A stretch of 64,000 nucleotides of DNA from Branchiostoma floridae (Eukaryota; Chordata; Leptocardii; Amphioxiformes; Branchiostomatidae). The stretch is from NCBI RefSeq assembly GCF_000003815.2, contig NC_049995.1:9945295-10009294 (forward strand). Reading direction: 5' to 3'. The position numbers and the translations under genes were made by a program. Positions 13,000 to 26,200 of this stretch are shown here, piece after piece. A model generated the notes under the pieces. That model was not told the DNA's origin, did no database searches, and saw only the letters and a program-made list of their open reading frames with translations. The first letter of the stretch is position 1. Every line of letters begins with the position of its first letter.

Positions 13000-13222
13000 G
13001 TTGCCATGCATGTGCATGTGCGAGTGAAAGGAGCTCTGGGTAATATGTCAAAGTTGAAGGCCCCGTAAAATCAACATTCCGCCATTTTGCAGGTGCCATT
13101 ACGTTTCGGACATTGTTACACAAATCAAAACAGTGGTGTTGACGAGACTGTTGACGTCTGAGGGCCTTCAACTTTGACATATTACCCAGAGTTCCTTTCA
13201 CCAGCGCATGCGTGGTAACTAG
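13000..13222. repeat. MITE, GGAACTCTGGGTAATATGTC family
   Basis: The arms GAAAGGAGCTCTGGGTAATA and TATTACCCAGAGTTCCTTTC are inverted over ~200 bp. A closely related copy at 22965 is cut by an AT microsatellite. Confidence 0.8.
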
Positions 13223-13555
13223 TATGAGAAGGCTTATAAGCCATATCCCACATTAGATTACGCATTTGTTACGACAGGAATATGTCAAAGGTAAAGGCCC
13301 CTGGTTTGTAAATATTCCGCCATTTTGAAGGCACCATTACGTTTATCAAAGTTTTCTCAATAATTCCTCAAATATGCCTGGATATCAGAAGCGGTGCTGC
13401 ATTGGTAGATCTCGACAAAATCATTTTCTCTTTTTTGTACAAGTTACAATGAAAGAAAATGACGTTATTAGTTGAAAAAATCATCCTTTTGTGTGTCTGA
13501 AACATGACTGTCGTCCATTTCTTATTGCAACTGCAAGGCTTTCCCAGTACAAGCC

Positions 13556-16500
13556 ATGGGGAGCGGAGGCGTCATTCTTCTTTGGACCATACTTTTAGTA
13601 TGGTGCAAAGAAAGCATCGCATCAAGCAACGAAAGTGAGTGTTTGATTGTTGATATATTGTATATCTATATCTATATCAGTACACTGAACGTAGTCCTAC
13701 AGAACTTTTAGAAATTTTACATTTTTAGGATGATTACCCGAGTAACTCTCCGCAATATTTCACGTCAGTAGTAAAAGAAAGACTGTACTTAGATTTAGTT
13801 AGGGTTGCAATGGGGACAATAAAACCGTAAGAACCTTGACCCTTCATAGATTTATTTCATTTGCAAGTTTTGCATAAATAATCTAGAATGTTGTGTTTTG
13901 GCATTTTGCCCTTTTTGCCACGATATCTATTTTGAGTTTCTATACCACTGGTATACCACTGGTATGTTGCTTCCTTAATTTGCCGTACTCATTTTTATGT
14001 ACCCAGGTCCCCCTTTCAACTATTTACCATATATGGGTATATGGATATTGCTAGGACATTGGCCCCCATAACATTTTATTTACAACTTTGGCATATTCCA
14101 CTCTAGCGTCATGTATTTTAGTTTTTATTTGCATTTTAAACGAATCCAGATGTAACGAGAAGCCAGAAGTTGTAAAATTTCAATTTAATGTCTTTTTTTT
14201 TCAGTCCGACTCGTGGGTGGAAATTCTACCAGGCAGGGACGGGTTGAAGTGTACCATGACGGACAGTGGGGGACCGTCTGTCACAACGGTTTTGATATAA
14301 ACGACGCCCACGCGGTGTGTCGTGAGCTGGGATACGGACTCGCTACCGAGGTCCGATCTCATGCAGCCTTCGGCGAGGGGTCAGGCCCGGTCTGGCTGAA
14401 TGACGTGGCCTGCAAGGGTTTCGAGCTGGCCATCAGACATTGCAGCCACACCGGATGGGGCAAAAATAACTGTCAGCACCACGAGGACGTTGGTGTGGTC
14501 TGCTCGGGTGAGTCAAGAGATGTTTCTTTTTTTTTCATTCTGCCGCCTGCAGCGTTGGCGTTCTGGGGCACCGCCATATTGTTACAGGTTCGCGATATTG
14601 TTACTGATGTGTTACTGAGAAAGAGAGAAATGTCAATAGACACTTGGCCAAAGCCCTCTATCATCATTCACTATTCTGCCAGGCCGGAGAATGGTAGAGA
14701 CTACATGATTTTGACAAAGCACTATGAAAGTTGCGCTGGAAAGTATCACAACAGTGTACATAATTTCATTGTCACCTTTGCTAAGAAGTTTATGTTTTTG
14801 GTATCATTTGCGGGTTTTGGGGAACACACGTCCATGCAGTCGTTTGCTATTGGGGTAGGTACTCTTTAGTAATACATGAATAAGACCATAAAGTCTTGAA
14901 TAAAGGCATAATTTTTTGGCGAGGGGATGTGTTCGTGGAACTCTAGTTTTGAATATGCTTTTTTTTGTCCTGAAACCTTTGCCCTTTTTATTCAGGATGT
15001 GGAGGTCTCTTTAATAGCGAGACTGGTACCCTCACGAGTCCCAACTACCCCCAGGACTACTCTCACAACCTCGAGTGTGAATGGACTATCGTTGTTGTTT
15101 TCGGCAACCGAGCGTCGATCATTTTTGATCCCAACTTCTATATCGAACCACACGACAGCTGTGTTAACGACTACGTCATGGTAGGTGGAAATACTAATAC
15201 ACTTTAGATCACTGTAAATCAATTTGTTTTTGCGGCATTTTGATTTACCGGTAACAGTGGAAAGGATGTTTTTGCCGCCTTTTAAGTTATGGTAATGACT
15301 TAGCAGTGCTATCATTTGTGTTCAAGAATCAACCGTTTACAGTAATCGCTGTTATAGTAAGGCTGACTTTTGGGATGTGATTAAACATGCCATCCCTCGG
15401 TCAGCCCTGCACCCCTCCTATGGAACAAATAGAAATTTCTACTTATGGTGTTGAAAAAATGTTGCAAGGCCTCAATCCCTCCAAACCATCCGGCCAGACC
15501 AAATACCTCCTTGGTTCCTCAAAATGACAGCCAGTGAAATCGCTCCTGTTTTAACTAACATTTTCCAACAATCGCTTGACACAGGAGAAATCCCCAAAGA
15601 CTGTAGAGATGCAAATATATGCGCCATTTTCAAAAAGGGAGACAGAGCGATCCTCAGTAACTACAGACCTGTTTCACTCACCAGTATTTCCTGTAAACTA
15701 CTTCGTCTTCGTCTTCGTCTTGTGTACCCTCTAAAAACCCCTGCTGGGGCGTCGCTGAGGGGGGGGGGGGGGGGTGGCTTGCGGACTAGGGCAAGGCAGC
15801 CAAACCGGCCTTAAAGGCCTCGACTGACGGGGCCTGGGCAGTGTGCCCCGGCAGTCTGTTCCACTCGGCAACCGTCCGAGGGAAAAAAGAAAACTTAAAA
15901 CAGTCTCTTTTAGCTGTGGTTAACTGATACTTAAACATGTGACTTCCTCTGGTTCTGCGTTGGGCAGGTTTAAGATACTGGGTTGGGGATATGTTTATGA
16001 TGCCATTCACAATTTTGTAGAAAGTGATTAGACGTGCGTCTCTCCTTCTGTCAGCGAGGAGTGGCCACTGTAGGCTTGTGAGCATATCAGTTACACTACT
16101 GGTTCTGCGATAATCGTTGACGGTCACTCTTGCCGCTCTACGCTGCACTCTTTCTAGTGCCTGGGCCCCACTGATAGTATAGGGGTCCCACACTGCTGCG
16201 CTGTACTCCAAGTGCGGGCGCACCAACGCCTTATAGCATGTTGATTTGACCCGTGGTGGGCAGTGCTGTAAATTGCGGCGAATGACCGCCAGTATTCGAT
16301 TCGCTTTACCAGTTGCGTACTTTATATGTGTGTCCCACTTCATGTCATGAGATAGTTGGACACCAAGATATGGGTGAGTTTTGACACTTGTAAGGTTTTC
16401 TGAACAAAGAACATATTGAGAAATAATTGGTTTACGTTTGTGGGTTATATGAAGTGTGTGGCACTTAGATGGATTAAAGGACATCTGCCATTGGTTTTGC

Positions 16501-19500
16501 CAATGGGTCAGTGCGTCAAGGTCAGCTTGTAAGCCTTGTACGTCACTTGGGTGTTCAATAATACGGTAAAGCAGGCAATCGTCTGCAAACAAACGCACGT
16601 TGGACCCAACAATATCAGGTAAATCATTTATGTAAAGTAGGAACAAGAGGGGTCCCAAAACAGTTCCTTGGGGCACTCCCGACAAAACCTTTGTGGGTTT
16701 CGAGGACTCCCCATCAAGGACAACTGCCTGGGTCCTTTGTGTAAGGAAGGCTTGAAGCCAAGACAAAAGATTACCAGAGATGCCGTAGTGCTGGGGCTTA
16801 CTCAGAAGGCGAATGTGGGGAACCATATCAAAAGCCTTGCTGAAATCGAGCACTATGGCGTCAACCTGTTTTCCTTGGTCAAGGGCACTAGTCAGGTCGT
16901 GAGTCGTGACCAATAGCTGGCTTTCACAAGAGAGGCCTTTCCTAAAGCCATGTTGGGCAGGGGACAATATATTGTATTTATCAAGGTGTTTCATCATATG
17001 ACTATGAATAATATGCTCCAAAACTTTGCTACAGACTGATGTGAGTGAGACAGGTCTATAGTTTGATGGTAAAGACCTGTCTCCCTTCTTGAAGATGGGT
17101 GAGATGTTGGCGGACCTCCAGTCTTCTGGTACATCGCCTGTAGCAAGGGACTGTGCAAAAATGGTCTGCAGTACCGGTGCAATCTGTGTGGACACTGACT
17201 TCAGGAGTCTAGGATGAAGACCATCAGGGCCTGTAGCTTTGTTGGGATTAAGCTCTGAAAGTTGTTTAGCTACCCCTTCCACTGAGATGTGAAGTTGTGA
17301 TATGGGGGGAGTCACAGGATTCCCAAGTGTTGGTCTGGTGTCCAGGTTCTCCTTTGTGAAGACCGAGCTGAACTGGTCTCCTAACGCTTCAGCCTTCTCC
17401 TTAGGGTCGGAGGTTAGTATACCCTGGTGCCTGATAGACGTTATGTTGGTAGAGTCCTGCTTTAGAGACTTAATGTAATTCCAGAAGGCCTTGGGGTTCT
17501 CCTGGAACACATTATCCACAGCCATATCATGAAACACCTAGAAGGCCACAATATACTAACGGACTACCAGCATGGTTTCAGAGCAAAGCGATCCACAGAA
17601 ACACAGCTTATCTTAACAGTTCACGACATAGCTGGGGCACTGAACAATAAAAGACAGGTGGATCTAGCAATACTCGATTTCACTAAAGCCTTCGATAAAG
17701 TCCCACATAGCAGACTCATATCAAAACTGGAGTTCTATGGAATTCAAGGTACTACACTTAACTGGCTGAAGGCTTTCCTGACGAATAGAGAGAAAACAGT
17801 AGTGGTGGAAGGGAAGGCATCAGCTCCAGTAAAAGTAGCGTCGGGAGTTCCGCAAGGGACTGTGCTGGGACCATTGCTCTTCCTCTTGTACATAAACGAC
17901 TTACCAGACCCGCTCGATTCAAGTGTTAGGTTATTTGCCGATGATTGTCTGTTATATATAGAGGTATCCACACAAAATGATTCACAAGTTCTTCAGAAAG
18001 ATCTGAACACCCTGGAAGAATGGCAAAGGAAATGGCTTATGCAGTTCAACCCTGATAAGTGCCATATCATGCACATTACAAAAAAACGAACACCAAATGT
18101 GTCCCCTTACCAGTTTTGTGGTCAGACATTAGAAACCACAAAAACCCACCCATACCTTGGTGTTACATTAACAACTGGGCTGAAGTGGGGTGTCCATGTT
18201 AACCCTCAAGCACCCGACCTTTTTTTGCGACTAAAATGACCGAGTGGGGTCCAAACGGACCCCAAAATGTTTTGTTCATAAAATCTCAGTACCATTTCTT
18301 ATCGGTAATCATTGTATATACATTGCTTCGTCAATGTAAGAGGAAGATTTTGATATGTTAAGGTGTTGCTAATTCCAACTCATTATCATAATTTATGCAA
18401 AAGTTTAGAAGGACCACGTTTTGCACTAAACCTATTCCGACCAGATAGGGGAATTTTGAGGCCCTCAGCAACATTTATGTCGGATAACTCATGAACGGCT
18501 AGAGCTAAAGCTACGAAACTTGGTAATTAATCACAAAATATTGTTTGCAAAAGTTTTTGGTCAATAAAATAAGTTTATCATTTTTAAGGGTTGCCATGGC
18601 AACCATATTCTAACAGGCATATTTTTGCCCAAAATTTGACAATTTCAATTTAAACAAGGTTTTCTTGGTAAAATACACCTGTTTTCTGACAACAATTAAA
18701 TTCTATGAAATTGAATGTAATTTTCATGACTTAAAATTTATAATTGATGCTAATTTCATGACGTCATTGGTCAACATCCAAGATGGTCGCCCTGATTAGG
18801 TAAATGACGTCATAATGTCGTCACATTACATGTTGATGACCCAGAAATTTTTGTGATGATTTAGGTTAACATTCTTATTATTGTCTAAAAGTTTGGCAGT
18901 CATACTGTAAGTGGTTAAGGAGTTAGCTTCCAAAGTTTGTTTTAAAAACTGCACATTTTTGCTGGGGTCCGTTTGGACCCCAGAGGGACTGAACACAAAC
19001 TTTCTTTATAATTTCCCCATTATTGTACCAATCTTTGCGAAAACTTAGGAGAAGGTATAAGACATATTGACTGACAAAGTCACGGAAGGATTTTTTCTTC
19101 AGATCAAAAATGTTTAAATGGCACTTCAAAATGTACGCCTGGGGTCCAAATGGACCCCACTCGGGTGTTTGAGGGTTAACAAAATAACAACCAAGGCTAA
19201 ACAGACATTGGGAGTAATCAAACGCAACTTGTGGGCATGCCCAACCAGGGTAAAATCACTTGCATACACGTCACTAGTAAGACCTAACCTTGAATATGCC
19301 GCTACAGTATGGGACCCGTATACAAAGAAAGACAAAGATAAACTTGAAAGGGTACAGAACCAAGCTGCCCGATTCTGCACAAACAACTATAACAGGGATT
19401 CTAGTGTTACCAAAATGAAAACAGATTTGCAGTGGATGTCACTTGAAGACAGAAGGAAAATGTCCAGACTTTCCATGATGGACGTACCAACGGATAAGTA

Positions 19501-22500
19501 TCTAATACCAGCTCAAAAAAGAACAAGAAACAGTCATGCCTTCAAATACAGTCATGCTTTCCAGTACTGATGATTATAGACCAATCGCGATCACTTCGGC
19601 TCTATCCAAAGTCCTTGAGGCTCTCCTGCTGAACCGTCTGAAGCCTTTTCTTCAGACGTCAGATTCTCAATTTGGCTTCAAACCAAAACATGGGACTGAC
19701 ATGTGTGTTTTCACCCTAAAGCAAATAATTGAATACTACAGGGGACTAGGGTCTCCGGTGTTTGTTTGTTTTTTATACGCCTCAAAGGCCTTTGATCGCG
19801 TCAACCACTGGGCGTTGTTCAGCAAATTGATAGACAGAAAGGTTCCGCTGTACCTAGTTCGTTTTTTATTCTTCTGGTATAAGACCCAACGAATGTGTGT
19901 AAGATGGGGGGCTATCCTGTCTCCCTACTTCTCCGTTACAAATGGAGTGAGGCAGGGTAGTCTCCTTTCCCCTTATTTGTTTAACTTGTATATAGATGAT
20001 TTGAGTGTAAGGCTTAACAATGCCAAGGTTGGTTGTTATGTGGGCGGGTCCATAACTAACCATCTTTTTTATGCTGATGACCTGTGTCTTATATGTCCCA
20101 GTATCAAGTCTCTTCAGAGATTAGTAGGGATATGCGAAGAGGTTAGTCTTGAAAACGACATATTGTTTAATATTGAAAAAAACATGTTGTATGTATTTTC
20201 CGTGTGCTCGTCTGTTACTTCAGTATCCACCACCTCATGTAAAACTCTATGGTGCGAGTCTGAAGTATGTGACCTCATTTGTTTATCTGGGTGTACATCT
20301 AAACCCTACACTTAGCGATGACGACTGTGTACGTGCGCAGCTGAAAAGTCTGTATAGTCGTGCTAATTGTATAAATCGCAAGTTTTCCCTTTGTTCTCCA
20401 CCTGTTAAGAAAAACTTGTTTATGGCGTACTGTGGCCAAATATATGGCGCGCAATTATGGAATTCTGTCAGTGCGGGTGTCCTCTCTAAGTGCCGGATCG
20501 CATATAACAACTGTTTTCGGATTATCATGAATCTTCCACGACGATGCAGTGCTAGCACAATGTTTGTGTACAATTCGACCGACAGCTTTGAAGCAAGACG
20601 AAGGAAAATGTGTTATTCTATTTTACAAAGATTAACGTCTTCCAATAATACCATTGTCCAGAACTTGCTGACGTCAGACATGTTCTACAGAAATTATTTT
20701 TTCCAGAACTGTTATGACTTATTGTACAGGTAGAGGTTTTAATGTATATATATGTATCTTTTGTGTGTCTATGGGTTTTTAACCTGAAATAAAGAATAAA
20801 GAAAATACCAGAGTTACCAACCTAGGATTGATGTGTTCAAAAATTCGTACTTTCCCAGAACTATCGTAGAGTGGAACTTGTTATCACCAAGTACAGTAGG
20901 GGCATCTTCTCTTGGTAGTTTTAAAGAACGCTTGCAGATAGATGTGCAAAAGTTAGGGGTAACGAGTCGTTCGGTGTAATATAACCAGCTGCTGCCGCGC
21001 CGCGTGCCTGCAAAGCTGGTGTGTTACGCCGAACGGCGGTTATACCGGCTATATAGATACAGATACAGATACAGAAACAGCTAGATACTTATAAAATGAC
21101 ACATTTATTTTATATGTATGACATTTCCTGTACATACCTAGGAGGTTCAAGGAGGTTAAAAAACACAGACTGCTTTGAATTTTTGTTCCCATCTTTGCCG
21201 CGCGCGTGAATCACATCTAAAAGTGCCTGCGCCAACTTTGACCTCCTGTAGCTCCCAAACGGCTTGTGCTAGAACAACCAAACTTAGTGAGTTTTCCTAA
21301 CAAAATGTTGGCAACAATTTAAAAAAAATTGGTAAGTTTATAATTTTTCTTGTTACCATGGCAACGGGTTTCTGAAAGGCAAATTTTACAAAAATCACTA
21401 ATTTTGGTTTGAACAATCGGATTTTAGAATTTTCTTGCTAAATTAAACTTCTTTTCATATATCTTTAATATCTAACACATCTTAGTTGAACATTTATAAT
21501 TAAACATTCATGAATTATGCTAATAAGATGACGTAATTGGTCAAAATCCAAGGTGGGCGACAATATCATGATGAAAAGTATAACAAGCTTATTTTCACTC
21601 AGATTTCATCCCTACTTGGTAATTTCTTTCAGAAAACATTTGTGTGAACGTTTTTAATCCATTTTCATGAGTTTTTAGCGTTATATGTTGAAAAAAAATG
21701 TATCTTGAAAATTTAAGGTTGATAATCCAAGATGGCGGAAAGCTAAACTACAGATGACGTCATTCTATGACGTCATTTTGACGTCGTTGCGTCGGCTTTT
21801 GACAACAGAAGTCTTATAACACTTAAATATTAATAAGAAACCTTTATTGGTAACGTATTATGGCAATTCCCCGTTTTAGCCAAAAATATCAATTAATGAC
21901 GTCATAATTACGTCATATTACGTCATAATGATATAAAAATTTCAGGAATTATAAAACTCGATGAGCACAACCACCCCCCCCCCCCCTGCAAATTTGGTGG
22001 TCGTACAGTAAGCCTTTTTGAAAATACCAAGGGGGGGGGGGTCTAATGAACCCCCAAGGCCAGGCCAGGGAAGGCCCAAAAAGCCCAGTCTGGATAGGGT
22101 TAAAAGGAGATATAGTAGTAGTAGGAAAAATTAAGAGGAGCGGCCGTGTAATTTTTCCGACTACTATATCTACGCGACTCAACCTTTGCTTGGAGAGTAA
22201 CGTCCGGGCTCATCAAAAAAGGCGAGAAACCCCGCGGCCAACATCGTCATCACGGACGCACCGCCGGAGGGCGGAAACCAGGGATCGCTGCGGGGCCCGG
22301 CGGGTCACAGTGAACAATAGCGCGCAGCAGGGTGTTAATGGGAAACTCTCTCCTGTGATTTTCTAACCTCCTTGTACATACAAAACGCATGCCTCTGACA
22401 AAAAAAACACGAACAGAACAAGCGCCCCTATTAAACTTCCATGTTTTGGGCGCTACACGCGTGCAATGCTGTTAACTCAATCGAGTCAATGGGAATACTC

Positions 22501-23144
22501 TATCCTGGTTGTATCTGTGCTGCACACATGTAACGTTACATGGCATATATATCTGTATGCCGGTGACTAGGCTTACACGTTGTGTCTTTGTCTTTGTTTA
22601 GATTCGAGAGCTCTATATAAGTCGCAAGGACGTCCTTGGAAGTAGGAATCTTCCTCTCTTTCTCTCTCGGCCTCTCGGTACTTTCTGTGGAAACAACGCC
22701 CCCCCACCCATCCAGGGCACCGGTGTCACCTTGTCCGTCAGGTTTCGCTCGGACTCTAGCCACAGTGGCATGGGATTCTCTGCCAACTGGACAATTGGTG
22801 AGGTTGCTCCTTCAAAAATTAAATCTTTCTCCATTTCTATAGCCATTGGACCATGCCTTACAGTTAAGTAGCAGACTAGTCAACTGGTACTGGAGTTTGT
22901 TAGATAAACCAAGGAGGTTAAAAAAGACCTTTTTAACCTCCTTGGATAAACCTCCTCGCACTACTTACCATACATGCGCGGGTGAAAGGAACTCTGGGTA
23001 ATATGTCAAAGCTGAAGGTCACCAGAAAGTCAACAGTCCGCCATTTTGCAGGCGCCATTACGTTCCGGACATTGTTACACAAATCGAAACAATGCATGGT
23101 AAGAAAGAAGTCAGACTATTTACGTCTGAGGGCCTTCAGCTTTG

Positions 23145-23218
<74 letters not shown>

Positions 23219-26200
23219 ATCTGACATATATATATAGATTGGACCCCTTTGCCCTGGTTTTACAACCTAATGGCCTGGAATTCGGTGAATATGTGCATTG
23301 GACATATGCCCACAGGAACTCGTCAATGTGTTTTGCATACATTACTACTAAAATGAGTTATTTAGGGATTTTTGGCTAATGAAGTTAGGTATGGAGGCGT
23401 GTAATCAATGGACTCCATTTACACTCATAGTAAACATCACTTAAGATTTTCAAATTTGGGATTTTTCGATATTTAAAAAAAATGTATATTCTTGGATCCC
23501 GGGTCATGTAAAAAGACTACTGATCTAAAATTGGTTATAGGCTATAGCTTTAGTACTAGCTATAGGAACGGACAATTGGTCGCAAAAAGAACAGTCCATT
23601 TTATATAAATATGGTTGTTCCGGCAGAGTTCGTTCATGTATTGATGGGAGAGCAGTTTGGAGTAGTATGGTGTTTTGGTATAGGTCAATTTCTCCAAAAA
23701 GTTAATATGGAACAGTATATTTTTGAATTGGTATGGGGATGGATTGAAATATGCTGTAGTTGCTCACGAGCAAATGTCGGCTCTTTTAGATAACATCGTT
23801 TTTCGTTATTTTAACAACACAAATGTGTGTTCTGCATGGATGTGTACTAGAATTAGACCCCAAGCCATGTGGAGACTTTCCGTGGGACGCCGATGACGTC
23901 ACAGTGCACTGTAACTACAGCTCGAGTGGTATTTGCACTGTCAGATGCCCTTCGGAAGCGACAATGTTGACGGGACCTTTCTTTGATGCCGACAACCGAG
24001 GCGGAGTCTACCACTGTAATATCTACACTAGGACATGGGAGGGAATAAAACCTGTTTGTCTGGGTATGATTTTCGTCCTTAAGTAATAGTTACCCCATGG
24101 GCGGGGCTCGTTTTCTGTGTATATCACAAGGCCCGCCCACCGAGGGGTTTCTAGTTTCCTAGATGGCGATGCCCGAGGGTAGACTAGAAATCCCCGAGGT
24201 GTCGGGCCTTGTGATATACACAGAAAACGAGCCCAAGGCTATGGGGTAACTAACTTAGCCCATGGCATACTTCCCCGAAGCTTTTCTAGTTCATCAGCTT
24301 TACAAAATGTGACTTTATTTATTTATTTTTTGTCCTAAAAGTCCACAATCTTTCTTGTTATTGCTTGAAAAGCTGTGACAGACAGTGTCAGGCTGTAACA
24401 ACACAAGGTCATTAATCTTGTCAAGACCTTCCTGGGCAAGGTATCTGGAGAGACATAAAGTCTGCTCATATTCCTCTGGGCAATTAGAAGTCAAGCATAG
24501 GATTGGTCAGTTATCACATTACACTATTCTGGTCCCAGAAGAAGGTCTCAAAGGTAAGCAAATATTGGTCAGAACGGGTCACATGCGTATAGCACCCACA
24601 CTTTTCAGGCTGATATCACCACAGTTTTCTTGATATCACCACAGTTTTTTCCTCTTTTGCATGAAATAGCAGCACACTTTTTTTCGTAGCACCATACTAT
24701 GTGGATATATCAACAGAAAATGGGGGCTCCTCATTGGCTGAGGGGAAGTAGCCATGGGCTAATCTTGTGTATTTCATGGAAGACATAATTAATTGTTGTA
24801 ACTCAAGCAAAAGTAACGTGACTCACAGTTCGCGCCCGACATGACTCTCGTGCCGATAAGCCCTCGCGAGACTTGAGAAAACGAGACTGGCGAGAAGCCA
24901 TTGCCATGATGGAGTCACCAAGGGGCGGGAATCATTTGCAAATCACGGCAAATGTTTGGATAAAAGTTAATGTCTTTTTTCTATTTTTTCTTCTTCTTCA
25001 ACCGTTTAGGTCGCAAAAACTCATCTGTTGTTGTTACGGACGAGACCAACCAGATCCGTCTGGTGGGTGGAGAGTTTTACGGCTGCGTGGAGATGTACGA
25101 TAACGTGACAAACCAGTGGGGGCCTGTAAGGGGAGAAGACCATGTGAGAAAGGCATGGACTGACGTAGCATGTAGAAACCTTGGGTTTACCAAAGGACTT
25201 GCTACCGAAGCCTACCTTTTATCTAATGGCATCGTCAGTAATGGTACTGTTATGCCCCTGGCGTACAGTTACTTTCCAGGCTATCCTTCAACGGGACCGA
25301 GGTTTGTCATTGACATGCCAAGCCCTGATCTTGAATACGGAAGTCTGCGTGATGCCATTCGAATTCAATACGTGGATCGAACATGCTCTCCCGGTCAGTC
25401 ATGTGACTATGACCTTGTAGACAGCATCATGTGCATGGCGTGTGCAGGAGAACGGAATTTGGACGGTGAATACATTGAAGGTACGATCACTTTACGATTA
25501 CATTTGTATTAAGTTTGCCTAGATAAGTAGTTTGTCGAAACTCCCTTCCTCGGCAAAGTCCCTCCCGCCCATTATAGAACTTCAATTTAGCCAATAATTA
25601 CAACTAACTTTTCTTTGTTGTTCTTTCAATATTATAGACCGAAAAGACACAACTGGGGATGGTGTATTCCGCAGGACTACAACCACACGTGCACCACGCC
25701 ATGTATTTGATACAACCGTCGCCGCATATTATGAAGGGTCAAGTAAGTAACCCTCAATTTTAGTTTTAAAACGCGCATTTCAAACATAAAATTCTTATTT
25801 GTGGTAAAAAGTATACTATGCAATACCTTGGTATTCTGATTAATATTGGGAATATTTCACTGCTCAGTATTATTTTTATTCTAATGATAACTTTACCACA
25901 GGGCTTAATCTTCACTTCTGGCATATATTGCCTAAATTTTGAAAAAAAAGTTTAATCTTTCATCTGAAGAAGGTCGGAGTGTTCGGCCGAAAATTTATGG
26001 TGAGTTTCTTTTAGTGTTGGAACAAAGTTTAAACTTTTTTCAATATGGAATCTACCAACACAGATGAGCTTTCATTCAGATATTGCCTAAATTTGTTGAA
26101 TTTTTGGAGTTAGGGCCATTTGTAGACTAGAAATGTTTATTGGCTCCTGTGCCTTCGTATGAAACTTAGATAATCTAAAAATTGGTATTAGGGGTGTGTA

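Larger units (their letters stand above)
11088..13555. other. Intergenic region B-C
   Basis: 3' flank of gene B, a MITE at 11483-11704, a TATA/CCAAT block at 12049-12260 with CAACCAATGAT repeated several times, and a second MITE at 13000-13222 with a decayed relative just after it (13255-13350). No convincing gene seen. Confidence 0.6.
15385..21078 (+). mobile_element. LINE A (CR1/Jockey-type), interrupted by three insertions
   Basis: A 5'-truncated non-LTR retrotransposon whose coding sequence is spread over 15385-15700, 17502-18202, 19176-19547 and 20804-21078. The reverse transcriptase reads through the junctions when insertions are ignored: NYRPVSLTSISCK, then the FADD-box segment at 17.9 kb (VRLFADDCLLY), then TLGVIKRNLWACP, then FPRTIVEWN. 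The 3' UTR ends in (GATACA)n. It lies in the CUB intron of gene C. Frameshifts near 15490 show it is dead. Part of its 3' UTR recurs at 44212-44265. Confidence 0.8.
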
